From Sedimentitalea xiamensis (GTDB lineage Bacteria > Pseudomonadota > Alphaproteobacteria > Rhodobacterales > Rhodobacteraceae): a stretch of DNA of 64,000 nt. Location: NCBI RefSeq assembly GCF_030164465.1, contig NZ_JASNJE010000011.1, positions 51,003 through 115,002 of the forward strand, written 5' to 3'. This document shows positions 24,902-34,092 of the stretch, one piece after another; within the stretch, counting starts at the first letter, position 1; each line of letters starts with the position of its first letter. The notes below the pieces were generated by a model, which saw only the letters and a program-made list of their open reading frames with translations, ran no database searches and was not told the DNA's origin. A program made the position numbers and the translations under genes.

Positions 24902-25701
24902 GAACCGCTCTCCGCCAGGCCAAATCCCTGACGCAGGAAGACTTCGGTTGCGGCCGGAGTACGCAGAAAATCCAGAAACGCCTGCCCTTGGTCCTGCGCC
25001 GGTCCGGCGACGACAGCCGCCGGGTAGAGGATTGGCGGATGGCTTTCCGGCGGGAACAGGCCGATCACGCGCACGCGCGGGTCTGCGGCGGCGTCGGTCG
25101 CATAGACAATGCCGAAATCCGTTTCCCCCATCGCGACCAGCATCAGGGCCGCGCGGACATTGTCGGCCTGCGCCACCTTGGGTTCCACCGCGTCCCAGAC
25201 GCCCAGCGACTGCAAGGCGGATTTGCCGTAGATTCCGGCGGGCACCGCGTCCACCAGCGCCATCGCCAGTTTTCCGCTGCCCAGTTCCCCCGCCAGATCG
25301 AACCCCTGTGCGATGGCAAGATCGGTCTGCACGTCGCGGCCCGCGATCAGCACCAGCCGGTTGGTCAGAAGGTTCACCCGCGAAGCGGCGTCGATCAGAC
25401 CGCCGGATTCGAGCGCGTCCATCCACGCGGTATTGGCCGAGATGAAGACCTGCGCCGGCGCCCCATACTGGATTTGCCGCGCCAGGGCCGCGCTGCCGCC
25501 AAGCGATACCACCGCCGTGCCGCCGCCTTCTGCATAGAGGGCAGAGATCTCATCGAGCGCGGTTTTCAGGCTGGCGGCGGCGAAAACGGTGATGGCTTCG
25601 CCCGCCGGGGCCGGTCTGGGCGCGCCGAGCAGCGCAGCGCCGACAAGCACGAGGCCGAACAGGACAGCTGCCATCCGGCGTCGGATCGGCTCGGGGATCA
25701 T
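24898..25701 (-). CDS. modA: Molybdate-binding periplasmic protein
   Basis: A 267-residue binding protein with a Sec signal peptide (RRRMAAVLFGLVLVGAALLG, cleavage near APAG-EA). The ModA core follows: ITVFAAASLKTALDEIS, VVSLGGSAALARQIQYGAPAQVFISAN and a C-terminal GIVYATDAAADPRVRVIG. The AAASL and SGGSAAL-like serine loops bind the oxyanion. It is the first gene of modABC. No ModE gene or obvious ModE palindrome is visible in the 83-bp leader. Confidence 0.94.
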   Translation of the reverse strand: MIPEPIRRRMAAVLFGLVLVGAALLGAPRPAPAGEAITVFAAASLKTALDEISALYAEGGGTAVVSLGGSAALARQIQYGAPAQVFISANTAWMDALESGGLIDAASRVNLLTNRLVLIAGRDVQTDLAIAQGFDLAGELGSGKLAMALVDAVPAGIYGKSALQSLGVWDAVEPKVAQADNVRAALMLVAMGETDFGIVYATDAAADPRVRVIGLFPPESHPPILYPAAVVAGPAQDQGQAFLDFLRTPAATEVFLRQGFGLAESGS

Positions 25702-25784
25702 CTGTGTCGGTCTCCGCCAGAAAACATGAGGACAGGTATCGCAAGCCGCGGCGACGCGATGCAAGTGGAATTGCCGCAGCGCTC

Positions 25785-26660
25785 CTAGGGGAGGATCACC
25801 TGAACCCCCGGAATGTCCCGGATGCGCTGCATGTCGGCGTCGTAGATTTCCGTGAGGTCCGCGACGAGGTCCTGCGTCCAACCCGGCAGATCCAGTTCTT
25901 GCTCGAATTTCTCCGGAATGGCGAACCTGTCCAGAAAGGACACCATGGCGGCGCGTTTCTGCGGCTCGGTCAGTTTCGGGTGCTTTTGCAGGTAGGCGCG
26001 AAAACCGGCCATCCCTTCCGCGGTCATGATCTCGCCCAGAAGATCGAACCCGCCGGTGATCTTTCGGCCCGGTTCAAGCCCGGCCATCCGGCGTATGATC
26101 TCTGCCCAGATCAGCGGCGTGTCTTCGTTGCACCAGATGGTCAGCGGCAGATCCGGGGCGGTGGCGCGCATTTCCTTCAAGCAATCGGACCACCGCAGGC
26201 TGCGGGGGTCTTCCCCGTCCAGGGCCTCTGCGAGCTGCTGCGGGCCGGCCTTGCCCAGAACCTCGGGGAGGAAGCTGGCCGGATTGCGGATACCCATGAA
26301 GAGGTCCAGCCGGTCGCCGGCGAACAACCGTTGCATCTGCGCCACCCGCGCCGGGGCCGACGGGTAGAACTGACCGCCGGAAACGGCCTGGCGCCTGGAC
26401 CCGAAGAAGAACGCATTGGACAGGATCATCCGATCCGCCGTTTCGTTGTCCAGGATGGCCTCCATCACCACATCGCGGGCATCGGGCGCGATCCCGGAGG
26501 TTTCCATCGCGCGAAAGGTCTGCCCCAGCAGGTCGCGGTATTTTCCGGGGCCGGGAACGGCGACCCCCCGGTCGGAGAATTCCTGATGGTTGCGCAGAAG
26601 ACACTTCAAGATCCTGTCCTCGTCGGTGCAGTGCACGCCGGTGTGGAGAATGACATGCAT
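25785..26660 (-). CDS. Conserved hypothetical protein, possibly sulfotransferase-like
   Basis: A 291-residue soluble protein. The N-terminal strand plus loop MHVILHTGVHCTDEDRILKC, followed by GVAVPGPGKYR, recalls the first nucleotide-binding element of PAPS-dependent sulfotransferase-like folds, but the usual P-loop is not intact, so this is only a suggestion. The middle has FFFGSRR and IRNPASFLPEVLGKAG (an IRxP-type stretch also seen in that superfamily). The acidic C-terminus ends DMQRIRDIPGVQVILP. It is transcribed alone on the minus strand between modA and a divergent ABC exporter. I cannot give a function. Confidence 0.7.
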   Translation of the reverse strand: MHVILHTGVHCTDEDRILKCLLRNHQEFSDRGVAVPGPGKYRDLLGQTFRAMETSGIAPDARDVVMEAILDNETADRMILSNAFFFGSRRQAVSGGQFYPSAPARVAQMQRLFAGDRLDLFMGIRNPASFLPEVLGKAGPQQLAEALDGEDPRSLRWSDCLKEMRATAPDLPLTIWCNEDTPLIWAEIIRRMAGLEPGRKITGGFDLLGEIMTAEGMAGFRAYLQKHPKLTEPQKRAAMVSFLDRFAIPEKFEQELDLPGWTQDLVADLTEIYDADMQRIRDIPGVQVILP

Positions 26661-26873
26661 GGACGGTGGCCGACCTTCCCGACAGATGCTGATCCTCGTC
26701 AGCTACCGCTTTGGCGACGGAGCGTCAAACCGCTTGACGTGCGGCCGGACGCCCGCGCGCCGCGACCGGCGCGGCATCTGGCCGCTTGACCCCAGCGCCT
26801 TGCGCCGCCATGAAACGGGACCAGACCGCCGATCGATCGCGCGGTGCAGGAAACCGTGACCGAAGGACGATCC

Positions 26874-28694
26874 ATGGCCCGTGCGCAAACGGCGAACATT
26901 CCGGCAGCCGCCGCCCCCGGCGCGACCGAAGAGCGCGCCCGCTCAAAGGAGATCACCGGGCTGAAGGCCCTGTGGCCCTTCATGTCGCCCTATCGCGGGC
27001 TGATCGTCGCGTCGATGATGGCGCTTGTGCTGACCGCCTGCGTGTCGCTGACGCTGCCCTTGGCGGTGCGCCGGGTGGTGGACAATTTCCGGGTCCGGGA
27101 CGGGGCCATTCTCAACAATTATTTCATCGCGGCCCTTGCCATAGCAGGCTTGCTGGCGGTCGGCACCGGGCTGCGCTACGCGCTCGTGACCCGGCTGGGC
27201 GAACGGGTGGTCGCCGATATCCGCATGGCCGTGTTCGACCGGGTCATCGGAATGAGCCCGGTGTTCTTCGAACGGATCATGACGGGCGAGGTCCTGAGTC
27301 GGATCACCACGGACACGACGCTGATCCAGTCGGTGCTCGGCTCGTCGATTTCCATCGCGCTGCGCAATGCGCTCATCCTGGTTGGCGGGCTGGTCCTGAT
27401 GCTGCTGACATCGGGAAAACTGACCGGACTGGTCATGCTGATCGTGCCCGCCGTGATCGTGCCCATCCTGGTTCTCGGCCGGCGTCTGCGGGTACTCAGC
27501 CGGGAAAACCAGGACTGGATCGCCGCCAGTTCCGGAAATGCCTCCGAAGCCCTGGGCGCGGTTCAGACGGTTCAGGCCTTCACCCATGAAGCCGTCAGCC
27601 GCCGGCAGTTCGCCGAGATGACCGAAACCGCGTTTTCCGTGTCGCGGCACCGGATCCGCGTCCGCGCCCTGATGACGGTGATCGTCATCTTCCTGGTCTT
27701 CACCGGCATCGTCGGCGTTTTGTGGATGGGTGCGCGGGACGTGCGCGACGGCGCGATGAGCGAAGGCGCGCTGATCCAGTTCGTGATCTATTCGGTCATG
27801 GTGGCCGGGTCCGTCGCGGCGCTTTCGGAGATCTGGGGCGAATTGCAGCGCGCGGCAGGGGCCACGGAACGGCTGGTCGAACTGCTGAATAGCACCGATA
27901 GCGTCCAGGACCCCGCCCGGCCTGTCAGCCTGCCGGAGCCGGTGCGCGGCCGGATCGAATTTCTGGATGTGTCCTTCCGCTACCCTGCGCGCCCGGACAC
28001 CGTTGCGCTGGACGACGTGGCGCTGGACATCGCGCCGGGCGAAACGGTCGCTTTCGTCGGGCCTTCGGGGGCTGGCAAGACCACCATCATCCAGCTGATC
28101 CAGCGGTTCTATGACCCGGACGGCGGGCGGATTCTCCTGGACGGGGTGGCCCTGACCGATATGTCGCGGGATGCGTTTCGCAAGCATATCGCGCTGGTGC
28201 CGCAAGATCCGGTGATCTTCGCCGGCTCGGCCCGCGAGAACATCCGCTTCGGGCGTCCCGATGCCAGCGATGCCGAAGTGGAACAGGCGGCGCGCGCCGC
28301 CGCGGCCCACGACTTCATCATGGCGCTGCCCGACGGTTATGCCAGCGAGGTTGGCGAACGGGGCGTGATGTTGTCGGGCGGGCAGAAACAGCGAATCGCG
28401 ATTGCCCGCGCCATCCTGCGGGACGCGCCGGTCCTGCTTCTGGACGAGGCGACCAGCGCGCTGGACGCCGAAAGCGAACGGGCGGTGCAGCGCGCCGTCG
28501 ACGAGCTCAGTTCCGGCCGCACGACATTGATCGTGGCGCACCGGCTTGCGACCGTGAAGAAGGCCGACCGGATCGTCGTCATGGATCAGGGGCGGATCGT
28601 GGCGCAAGGATCGCACGATCAACTGGTGGCGCAGGGCGGGCTTTATGCGCGGCTGGCGCGACTACAGTTCACCGACGGGCTGGCCGCGGAATAG
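26874..28694 (+). CDS. ABC exporter half-transporter (MsbA/BmrA-like)
   Basis: A 606-residue fusion of a six-helix exporter domain (residues about 35-325) and an ATPase. Walker A is GPSGAGKT, the signature is MLSGGQKQR, Walker B is VLLLDEATS and the switch is IVAHR. It would homodimerise in the inner membrane and export lipids or hydrophobic compounds, or flip them; the substrate cannot be read from sequence. I start at ATG 26874, which has AAGGACG upstream; a GTG at 26844 in frame has no SD. It is monocistronic; the 239 bp after it hold no gene. Confidence 0.92.
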   Translation: MARAQTANIPAAAAPGATEERARSKEITGLKALWPFMSPYRGLIVASMMALVLTACVSLTLPLAVRRVVDNFRVRDGAILNNYFIAALAIAGLLAVGTGLRYALVTRLGERVVADIRMAVFDRVIGMSPVFFERIMTGEVLSRITTDTTLIQSVLGSSISIALRNALILVGGLVLMLLTSGKLTGLVMLIVPAVIVPILVLGRRLRVLSRENQDWIAASSGNASEALGAVQTVQAFTHEAVSRRQFAEMTETAFSVSRHRIRVRALMTVIVIFLVFTGIVGVLWMGARDVRDGAMSEGALIQFVIYSVMVAGSVAALSEIWGELQRAAGATERLVELLNSTDSVQDPARPVSLPEPVRGRIEFLDVSFRYPARPDTVALDDVALDIAPGETVAFVGPSGAGKTTIIQLIQRFYDPDGGRILLDGVALTDMSRDAFRKHIALVPQDPVIFAGSARENIRFGRPDASDAEVEQAARAAAAHDFIMALPDGYASEVGERGVMLSGGQKQRIAIARAILRDAPVLLLDEATSALDAESERAVQRAVDELSSGRTTLIVAHRLATVKKADRIVVMDQGRIVAQGSHDQLVAQGGLYARLARLQFTDGLAAE

Positions 28695-28933
28695 GCGGTC
28701 CGCGGGCCGGATCTCCGGTGGTTCGGGGACGCCCGCGGGTCTCCCTGAAGGGCCGGTGCGGCTGGCATATCCCCGCCACCCGCCGATCCGGTCGCGAAGC
28801 CGCCGTTGTTTCGCGACGTCAGGCGCTGCGAACCGGGGGCGGTGTGGTCCAATGTCTTGCGCAGCAACCGATTTACCCCCATTTTGATCGGACACAATAA
28901 CCCGGAACCGGGCCATCAGGGGAGGACGCGAGA

Positions 28934-30823
28934 ATGCCGATCGCAAACATGGCGGATCGTAATGCCATAGAGAACGAAATGCCATGGGAGGACCGGGATG
29001 TTCCCGCCACCCTGTTCCAGATGCTGTCGCGGACGGCAAAGAAGTTTCCGGGCAACAAGGCGATCAGCTATCAGATCCTGTCCGGGCCGGAAGACAAGGC
29101 GGAAACGCTGACCTGGTCGGACATGCTGCAAAAGGTAAGCCAGGCGGCCAACCTGTTCCGGTCGCTTGGTGTCGGCGAAAACGATGTGGTCGCCTATATC
29201 CTGCCCAACTGCAACGAAACCGTCCTGACCCTTCTGGGTGGGGCCGTTGCCGGGATCGCCAACCCGATCAACCCGCTGCTGGAACCCGAACAGATCGCGT
29301 CGATCCTGCGGGAAACCAAGGCCAAGGTCGTGGTGACGCTGAAGCCGTTCCCCAAAACCGATGTCGCCCAGAAAACCGCCGAAGCCGTGCGCCACGCGCC
29401 CGACGTGGATACGGTGCTTGAAGTCGACCTGAACCGTTACCTGGCGCCGCCCAAGTCCTGGATCGTGCCGCTGATCCGCCCGAAGATGCCCGACAGGGAA
29501 CATCTCGCCCATGCGGATTACAAGGACTTCAACAAGGAACTCGCCAGGCAGCCGGCCAAGCTGAGCTTTGCCGACAGCGACGGCGACAGGGTCGCATTCT
29601 ATTTCCACACCGGCGGCACGACGGGCATGCCGAAGGTCGCGCAGCACACCTATTCGGGCATGGTCTACAATGGCTGGGTCGGCGGCGAATTGCTGCTGGG
29701 GCCGGACGACAACATCATGTGTCCGCTGCCGCTTTTCCACGTCATGGCGTGCCATGTGATCCTGATGGCGGCGGTCTATTGCGGCAGCCACGTCATTTTC
29801 CCGACCCCGCAGGGCTATCGCGGCGAGGGGGTGTTCGACAATTTCTGGAAGCTGAACGAACGCTACAAGTCGACCTTCATCGTCACCGTGCCGACCGCAA
29901 TCGCGGCGACCATGCAGCGCCCGGTGAACGCGGATATCTCGACAGTGAAAAAGGCGTTTTCCGGTTCCGCGCCGCTGCCGATGGAACTGTTCAGGCGCTT
30001 TGAAAAGGCGACCGGGGTGACGATCATCGAAGGCTACGGGCTGACCGAGGCGACCTGCCTTGTCTCCGGAAACCCGGTTGACGGGGAAAAGAAGATCGGC
30101 TCCATCGGAATTCCGTTCCCCTATACGGATGTAAAGATCTACAACGCGTCGCCGGACGGGCCGGTGGAGGCGGCGGTGGACGAGATCGGCGAGATCTGCA
30201 TCTCCAATCCGGGCGTCTACGTGGGCCATACCTACACCGAGGCCGACAAGAACAAGGACCTCTATTTCAACGGAAAATTCCTGCGGACCGGTGATCTTGG
30301 CCGGATCGACAGCGATGGCTATCTCTGGATCACCGGGCGCGCGAAGGACCTGATCATTCGCGGCGGCCACAACATCGACCCGGCAGAGATCGAAGAGGCG
30401 CTTCTGGGTCATGACGCGGTGGCGTTCGCCGGCGCGATCGGACAGCCGGACGAACATTCCGGCGAATTGCCCTGCGCCTTCGTCGAACTGGTTGAAGGCA
30501 AGACGGTGACGCCCGAGGAACTGCTGGAATATTGCCAGGTGCACGTGCACGAGAGGGCCGCCCGGCCCAAACACATCACGATCCTGAGCGAGCTTCCCAA
30601 GACGGCGGTCGGCAAGGTGTTCAAGCCGGACCTGCGCAAGCATGCGATCACGCGGATCTACAATGCCGCGCTGGAAGACGCCAAGGTGCAGGCGCGGGTC
30701 GCGTCGGTGATCGACGACAGGAAACGCGGACTGGTGGCGCAGCTGTCCCGGAACGGTGCCGACGAAGCGGATGTCGCCAGGGTGCTCGGCGGTTTCGCGC
30801 AGCCCTGGGAATGGGCGGCCTGA
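28934..30823 (+). CDS. Acyl-CoA synthetase (AMP-forming)
   Basis: A 629-residue ANL-superfamily ligase: phosphate loop YFHTGGTTGMPKV, GYGLTEATC, the aspartate of TGDLGRIDSDG, the hinge GRAKDLIIRGGHNIDPAEIEE and the catalytic Lys in KTAVGKVFKPDL. It activates a carboxylic acid to the acyl-AMP and then the CoA thioester. It is longer than DmdB-type or medium-chain ligases, with an extra C-terminal tail (ARVASVIDDRKRGLVAQL...). No beta-oxidation genes are adjacent, so chain-length preference is unknown. The SD is GGGGAGGACG. It converges on the phosphodiesterase gene across a hairpin. Confidence 0.92.
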   Translation: MPIANMADRNAIENEMPWEDRDVPATLFQMLSRTAKKFPGNKAISYQILSGPEDKAETLTWSDMLQKVSQAANLFRSLGVGENDVVAYILPNCNETVLTLLGGAVAGIANPINPLLEPEQIASILRETKAKVVVTLKPFPKTDVAQKTAEAVRHAPDVDTVLEVDLNRYLAPPKSWIVPLIRPKMPDREHLAHADYKDFNKELARQPAKLSFADSDGDRVAFYFHTGGTTGMPKVAQHTYSGMVYNGWVGGELLLGPDDNIMCPLPLFHVMACHVILMAAVYCGSHVIFPTPQGYRGEGVFDNFWKLNERYKSTFIVTVPTAIAATMQRPVNADISTVKKAFSGSAPLPMELFRRFEKATGVTIIEGYGLTEATCLVSGNPVDGEKKIGSIGIPFPYTDVKIYNASPDGPVEAAVDEIGEICISNPGVYVGHTYTEADKNKDLYFNGKFLRTGDLGRIDSDGYLWITGRAKDLIIRGGHNIDPAEIEEALLGHDAVAFAGAIGQPDEHSGELPCAFVELVEGKTVTPEELLEYCQVHVHERAARPKHITILSELPKTAVGKVFKPDLRKHAITRIYNAALEDAKVQARVASVIDDRKRGLVAQLSRNGADEADVARVLGGFAQPWEWAA

Positions 30824-30866
30824 TCCGGCGGGAATCGGTCAAGCCTATAGAATCACAATGGTTTTT

Positions 30867-30892
30867 GGGGCGCGTCCGGATGGGCGCGCCCC
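30867..30892. terminator. GC hairpin between convergent genes
   Basis: Arms GGGGCGCG (30867-30874) and CGCGCCCC (30885-30892) lie between the stop codons of the acyl-CoA synthetase and phosphodiesterase-like genes. A T5 run sits on the 5' side (plus strand) rather than the 3' side, so it is not a textbook intrinsic terminator for either direction. Confidence 0.4.
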
Positions 30893-30899
30893 CTTCGCG

Positions 30900-31736
30900 T
30901 CAGCGCAGAAACGGGGTCGCCTGCATCGTTTCGGGGATCGGCGCGCCGAGGCGGGACAGGATCGTCGGAGCCAGTTGCAGCTGGTCGATCACGGTGCCTT
31001 CGGGCGGGCCGTCGGCCGGGCCGAAATAGTAGAGCGCGGTGTCCTGTTGCAGCGCCCCGCACCCGCCGTGATGGCCGCGGTCGTCCTGGCCGTGATCCGC
31101 GGTGACGATCACCTCGTATCCGGCGGTGAGCCAGCGCGGGATGAAGGGCGCGAGCATTTCATCCATCACCGCGCAGGCGTGGTCCATCTCGGTGCAGTCG
31201 TGAAAGAAACGGTGGCCCATGCTGTCGAGCGTGCAGCTGTGCAGCATCCCGTAATCCAGGCCGAACCGCTGGCACAGGCTGGTCAGGGTGGCGAAGAGAT
31301 CGACATCCGACGGCGTCATCTGGTTGGCGTGGCCATAGGCGGTCATGGTGTGGAACCGGCCGTGGTTGATGGTCGCGCTGTCGGGTTCGTCATATTCGAT
31401 ATCGCGAACGAAATCAAAGGGATGCCGGTTGAAGAATTCCGACCAGAAGGAATGGGCGACGGCCCCGGTGACGCCGCCGGCGGCGCGGGTCTGGGAGAAG
31501 ACATCGGGCTGGGACAGGCGGAACACGTTGCCGTTTCCGGTGCTGCCATGTACCTGCGGGGACACGCCGGTGTGGATCGAGGCATAGCAGCTGGCGGATA
31601 TCGACGGCAGCACGGCGCGGTGGGTCCAGACGCGGGCGTCGCCTGACCGGACCCAGCCTTCGAGGTTTCCGAAGAGACGGCGGAAATTGCGTTCCGGTAC
31701 ACCGTCGAGGAGGATGAGGAGGAGCTTGTTCTGCAT
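30900..31736 (-). CDS. Alkaline-phosphatase-superfamily phosphodiesterase/sulfatase-like protein
   Basis: A 278-residue protein with the two-metal scaffold of the nucleotide pyrophosphatase/phosphodiesterase group. LLLILLDGVPE (Asp10) comes first, then a nucleophile region LPSISASCYASIHTGVSP, and the second-metal/His cluster VTADHGQDDRGHHGG near the C-terminus. It has no signal peptide, so it is cytosolic. The substrate (phosphate diester, phosphonate or sulfate ester) cannot be decided from sequence. It stands alone; upstream lies a 254-bp gap with repeat copy B, downstream a convergent gene. Confidence 0.82.
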   Translation of the reverse strand: MQNKLLLILLDGVPERNFRRLFGNLEGWVRSGDARVWTHRAVLPSISASCYASIHTGVSPQVHGSTGNGNVFRLSQPDVFSQTRAAGGVTGAVAHSFWSEFFNRHPFDFVRDIEYDEPDSATINHGRFHTMTAYGHANQMTPSDVDLFATLTSLCQRFGLDYGMLHSCTLDSMGHRFFHDCTEMDHACAVMDEMLAPFIPRWLTAGYEVIVTADHGQDDRGHHGGCGALQQDTALYYFGPADGPPEGTVIDQLQLAPTILSRLGAPIPETMQATPFLR

Positions 31737-31862
31737 GGGGTTCTCCGTCTGGCCCGCGCTGCGACAAGAACGGAGACGGAGGCGAAAGGCAACCGGGCGG
31801 GGCGGAAAAACCGCCGGGGCGCGTATTTGACGTTAACCCCCTTGTTTCATTGGCCGGGGCGG

Positions 31863-31906
31863 CTGTGCAGCCCGTGCATACCGCGTGCAGACGGCGTGCA
31901 TACGCG
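31863..31906 (+). repeat. 44-bp phased element, copy B (9-11-11 bp units)
   Basis: On the plus strand: CT, GTGCAGCCC (9 bp), GTGCATACCGC, GTGCAGACGGC, GTGCATACGCG. It has the same unit order and spacing as copies A and C. It lies in the gap between two minus-strand genes, 84 bp past the DUF3604 stop and 126 bp before the phosphodiesterase start. It is therefore the only copy not placed just after a co-oriented gene. Confidence 0.85.
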
Positions 31907-31990
31907 GGGTGCGGAAACCGGGTCCGCGGAAGGGTTGACGGGGCGCGCGCAGCGATGGCCCGACGGGCCGTGAACGCGCCGCCGCGGGGT

Positions 31991-33940
31991 TCAGCCCGGC
32001 GGCTGATACCAGATCGGCGAGGTGTAGGCGCGTTCGGTGATGGTCATGCGGGCGCCGTCCGGCGGCGTGCTGCCGAAGCGCACGGCGTCGTAGGCCGTCC
32101 AGCGGGGGGTCGGGATTTCCAGCACGCGGGCATAGTAGAAGGCCGGTTGCGACGCGTCGAATTCCGGATCGGTCCAGACCGCCGCCAGTTCGGGTGCGCC
32201 GATGGAGTTGGTGTAGGTGGCGGTGGCCACGTCCACCGTGCTGCCCACCGGCGGCACCTTTCCGGTCTCGGGGTCCGGGCTGCGGTCGCCGGACCAGGCG
32301 ACGTCAAAGACCTTTTCGTGCAGCGCCCCTTCGGCGTCCATCCAGCCCTTGACGATCTGGATCCGGTCGAGATTGCCGCCGATCGGGTCGCGCAGCGCCG
32401 CCGTCAGGAAGGTGGGCGCGGTGGCCCCTTCGGGCGCGGTGGCGAGGTTGCCGCCCATCGGCACGCCCTTGGCGTAGCCGACCGTGGCCGGGGTCCGGTC
32501 GAGGGCATCGGCGGCGGCGAAGTCCCAGCCGCCGAAGAAGCGCACCGCCATGCGCGGCCCCGTGGTCCCGTAGGTTTCGCGACGCTGCATCGCGTCCCAG
32601 ATTGAGGCGCGGGTGTTCTCCTCGGCCCAGACTGCGGCATAGCCCGAGGCGCCGACCTCCCAGTCGAAGATCTGCACGCCGGTTTCCTTGTTGTCGACGA
32701 AGACCGCCTTCATGCGGTCGGGTCCGGGTTCCTGCGGCACGGTCTTGCCGAAGAAATTATCCTCTCCCAGAGCGGCGAGCGCGGTATGGGCGTCGCTGCT
32801 GCCGATCATGCCGAACTGGTAGGGGTTGGTGCCCAGCGTCTTCTCAAGCAGCAACCCGTTCTTGAGCGCCTGCCGTGCATATTCGTATTGCAGCATGTCG
32901 TTGGTCTTGGCGGTGCTGCCGTCGAGGTTGCCCTTGTCCCAAAGCTCGAAATCGGCGAATTCGTCATTCGGGGACAGGAAGGGATGGGCCTCGCCCGTGC
33001 CCTTGGTCTGGGTGACTTCGTAGAGCGGTTCCCACTTGGCGCGGGTCTTGGCGTAATCCGCGTCCAGCGCCTTGCCGAAGGCCTGTTCGACCGGGAACAT
33101 GATGCCGTTGGAGAGGTTGCCGTTATGGGCGATGGCCAGGACGCTGCCGCTGGTCTTTTCCTCGTAATTCGCCATCCATTCCCAGAGTTTAACCGGATCG
33201 TCGCTGCCGAAGGGCGGGTAGACGGTGAAGGGCTGCACCAGCCCGGCCCGGTCGGCGTTGTCGCGGAAGATGACGTTGCGGTGCAGGTTGTTGCCGTCGG
33301 TGTTGGAAGTCCATTCATAGCCGATGAAGGCGGTGAAAGTGCCCGGATCGTTGAACGCCTCGGCGGCGTCGATGGTCTGCTGCCAGGCGTTCTTGTAGCC
33401 CTGGGTGCCGGGGAAATACATCAGATCGTCGGGGAAGGTGTTGTGCGAAAACGCGACGATGATCTCCATCGCGGCGTCGTTGCCCTTTCCGGCCTTGATC
33501 ATGTCATACCACTTGCGGCCGGTGGGGTCGGCCAGCACGCTGGGCTTGCCGGCGAAGAGATCCGGGAAGAAGCCCATGTTGTCGGAATGGTCGGCCACCA
33601 CGAGAAAATCCAGCGGGCGCGACAGCCGGACCGGCTGGCCGGTGTTCGACATCACCTGTTCGCCGCGGGCGAAGCGGTAGGCGTCGCGCGGGGTCAGCCT
33701 TGCGCCGAAGGCCCCGGCGTCCATCGAGAAGGCCGTGTGCAGATGGGTGTCGCCGAAGAAGGGCCGCGTCGGGAATTTGCGGTCGGCATAGGGCGAATAG
33801 GGTCTGTCAGGGGTGGCGACCCTGACGTTTTCCTTGGTCGCGGCGCCTGCGATGCCGACATTCTGCTGCGCGGGCGCCGGTCCGCCTGCGATCGCCAGCA
33901 TGCAGGCCAGCAGTCCCGATCCGGTTGAAAATCGTGTCAT
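31991..33940 (-). CDS. DUF3604 family exported protein
   Basis: A 649-residue protein with a Sec-type signal peptide (FSTGSGLLACMLAIAGGPA, cleavage near APAQ-Q). The family marks are RPFFGDTHLHTAFSMDAG, DFLVVADHSDNMGFFPDLF, FIGYEWTSNTDGNNLHRNVIF and MIGSSDAHTALAALGEDN. The DTHLH and ADHSDNMG motifs resemble PHP-type metal sites, so a periplasmic metal-dependent hydrolase is plausible but unproven. GAGGA eight bases before ATG 33940 supports the start. It follows the peptide-type ABC importer operon by 152 bp and may be an accessory of that uptake system. Confidence 0.88.
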   Translation of the reverse strand: MTRFSTGSGLLACMLAIAGGPAPAQQNVGIAGAATKENVRVATPDRPYSPYADRKFPTRPFFGDTHLHTAFSMDAGAFGARLTPRDAYRFARGEQVMSNTGQPVRLSRPLDFLVVADHSDNMGFFPDLFAGKPSVLADPTGRKWYDMIKAGKGNDAAMEIIVAFSHNTFPDDLMYFPGTQGYKNAWQQTIDAAEAFNDPGTFTAFIGYEWTSNTDGNNLHRNVIFRDNADRAGLVQPFTVYPPFGSDDPVKLWEWMANYEEKTSGSVLAIAHNGNLSNGIMFPVEQAFGKALDADYAKTRAKWEPLYEVTQTKGTGEAHPFLSPNDEFADFELWDKGNLDGSTAKTNDMLQYEYARQALKNGLLLEKTLGTNPYQFGMIGSSDAHTALAALGEDNFFGKTVPQEPGPDRMKAVFVDNKETGVQIFDWEVGASGYAAVWAEENTRASIWDAMQRRETYGTTGPRMAVRFFGGWDFAAADALDRTPATVGYAKGVPMGGNLATAPEGATAPTFLTAALRDPIGGNLDRIQIVKGWMDAEGALHEKVFDVAWSGDRSPDPETGKVPPVGSTVDVATATYTNSIGAPELAAVWTDPEFDASQPAFYYARVLEIPTPRWTAYDAVRFGSTPPDGARMTITERAYTSPIWYQPPG

Positions 33941-34092
33941 GTGCAATATCCTCGCCAGGTGAAAACGCCCGGATGCGGAAGGCAGGATCGGGCGCGCAAA
34001 TGTCATCGCAATCCTGCCCGATCTTGCCAGCCGGAGGGGGGCCGGGCAAGGATTCATTGAGGGCCGCATCGGCGCGGCCGCGGCCGGCGGGA

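Noticed and set aside
26943..28622. A 559-codon minus-strand frame
   Set aside because: Mirror of the ABC exporter; its His/Asp-rich sequence is the usual reflection of a membrane protein gene.
28695..28933. Possible small gene between the ABC exporter and acyl-CoA synthetase
   Set aside because: Open frames here lack SD and sensible composition; the gap more likely holds only the synthetase promoter.
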